Origin: CAZXVU01 sp964644465 | GTDB taxonomy: Bacteria > Chlamydiota > Chlamydiia > Chlamydiales > SM23-39 | Length of the DNA stretch: 5,942 nucleotides | Direction: 5' to 3' | NCBI GenBank assembly: GCA_964644465.1 | Contig: CAZXVU010000121.1 | Location: 1 to 5,942 of the forward strand | Shown here: positions 5,583 through 5,942 of the stretch, piece after piece | Numbering within the stretch: position 1 is the stretch's first letter | Layout: each line of letters starts with the position of its first letter | Notes under the pieces: model-generated | The model's input: only the letters and a program-made list of their open reading frames with translations | The model's database searches: none | What the model was told of the DNA's origin: nothing | Position numbers and translations under genes: made by a program

Positions 5583-5942
5583 GACCCTTTCCATCGGCAA
5601 TGAGCTTCTATGGGGCTATACTGTCAATACCAATGCAGCCTTCTTAAGCCGTGAAATGAGCCTGCAAGGATATAAAGTCGCTCGCCAGACAACGATTCCG
5701 GATGAGAAGGAAACGATCCAAGCTAGATTGAAAGAAGCACTCCACAGATCTTCTATTGTGATCGCTACAGGAGGCCTCGGACCTACCCTCGACGATCTAA
5801 CTCTAGAGGCTGCGAGCCCTTTGTTCTCCGGAAAGCCAGAAAGCTTGAAAAACTTTTTAGGAACTGCCCCTGGAGCTTTTTTCTTCTCGTCTGGAAAAGC
5901 GTTGATTTTACTGCCCGGCGTTCCGAGCGAAATGGAGCGGAT
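5572..5942 (+). CDS. cinA: CinA family protein, N-terminal part, truncated by the window end
   Basis: This is the N-terminal MoCF-biosynth-like domain of CinA, whose members include ADP-ribose pyrophosphatases and, with a C-terminal domain, NMN deamidases (not visible here). The first 123 residues are in the window. Family blocks are clear: ETLSIGNELLWGYTVNTNAAFLS (4-26, matching the usual IGxELLxGxxxNTNAxFLS), VIATGGLGPTLDDLT (63-77) and LGTAPGAFF (96-104), then ILLPGVPSEM (112-121). Between GKP (87-89) and LGTAPG (96) only a few residues are present, where typical CinA proteins have about 35-40 more, including an NNR-QA segment. The reading frame is unbroken. The ATG at 5572 lies inside the upstream gene; AGGA directly abuts it and GGGTG lies slightly further up, so translation is probably coupled. 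Partial at the 3' end. Confidence 0.9.
   Translation, partial: MEVETLSIGNELLWGYTVNTNAAFLSREMSLQGYKVARQTTIPDEKETIQARLKEALHRSSIVIATGGLGPTLDDLTLEAASPLFSGKPESLKNFLGTAPGAFFFSSGKALILLPGVPSEMER

Overview
The window looks like chromosomal DNA of a bacterium in the phylum Chlamydiae, most likely an environmental, amoeba-associated lineage (Parachlamydiales). Three points support this. The order nrdR-dksA-lspA is the one I recall from Chlamydia trachomatis (CT406-CT408). The OprB-type porin resembles chlamydial carbohydrate porins. LspA carries GNAIDY, not the usual GNxxDR, and is followed by a GHVIDF motif, which I associate with chlamydial LspA. The assignment comes from reading the proteins, not from a database search. 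All genes use ordinary bacterial signals.

The left part (1-2000) is AT-rich and accessory in character. A 146-residue glycine-rich orphan on the + strand (42-482) has an extended -10 promoter and a strong Shine-Dalgarno sequence. It ends at a strong intrinsic terminator (514-550). Two genes on the - strand run toward it: a Rossmann-fold SAM-dependent methyltransferase (593-1504) with a near-consensus promoter of its own, and a small membrane-anchored or exported protein (1657-1968) whose tail has 12 histidines in its last 36 residues.

The middle (2061-3338) holds a divergently transcribed outer-membrane porin of the OprB family, with a signal peptide and a short N-terminal helical segment. 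It has no visible Shine-Dalgarno sequence.

The right part (3408-5942) is a tightly packed operon of five genes in which every neighbouring pair overlaps: nrdR (TTG start), a DksA/TraR-family gene, lspA, an unrecognised 230-residue protein and the start of cinA, which runs off the window. It has one recognisable promoter and a leader of about 85 nt with two inverted repeats. The products cover control of ribonucleotide reductase genes, RNA polymerase modulation, lipoprotein maturation and probably nucleotide or cofactor repair. Overlapping stop and start codons suggest translational coupling. Two proteins depart from their families: the DksA-like protein keeps only one of four zinc-ligand cysteines, and the CinA domain lacks a block of roughly 35 residues.

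No RNA genes, insertion sequences, CRISPR arrays or attachment sites were seen. No gene-free stretch exceeds 300 bases; the longest is the 190-base gap before nrdR.
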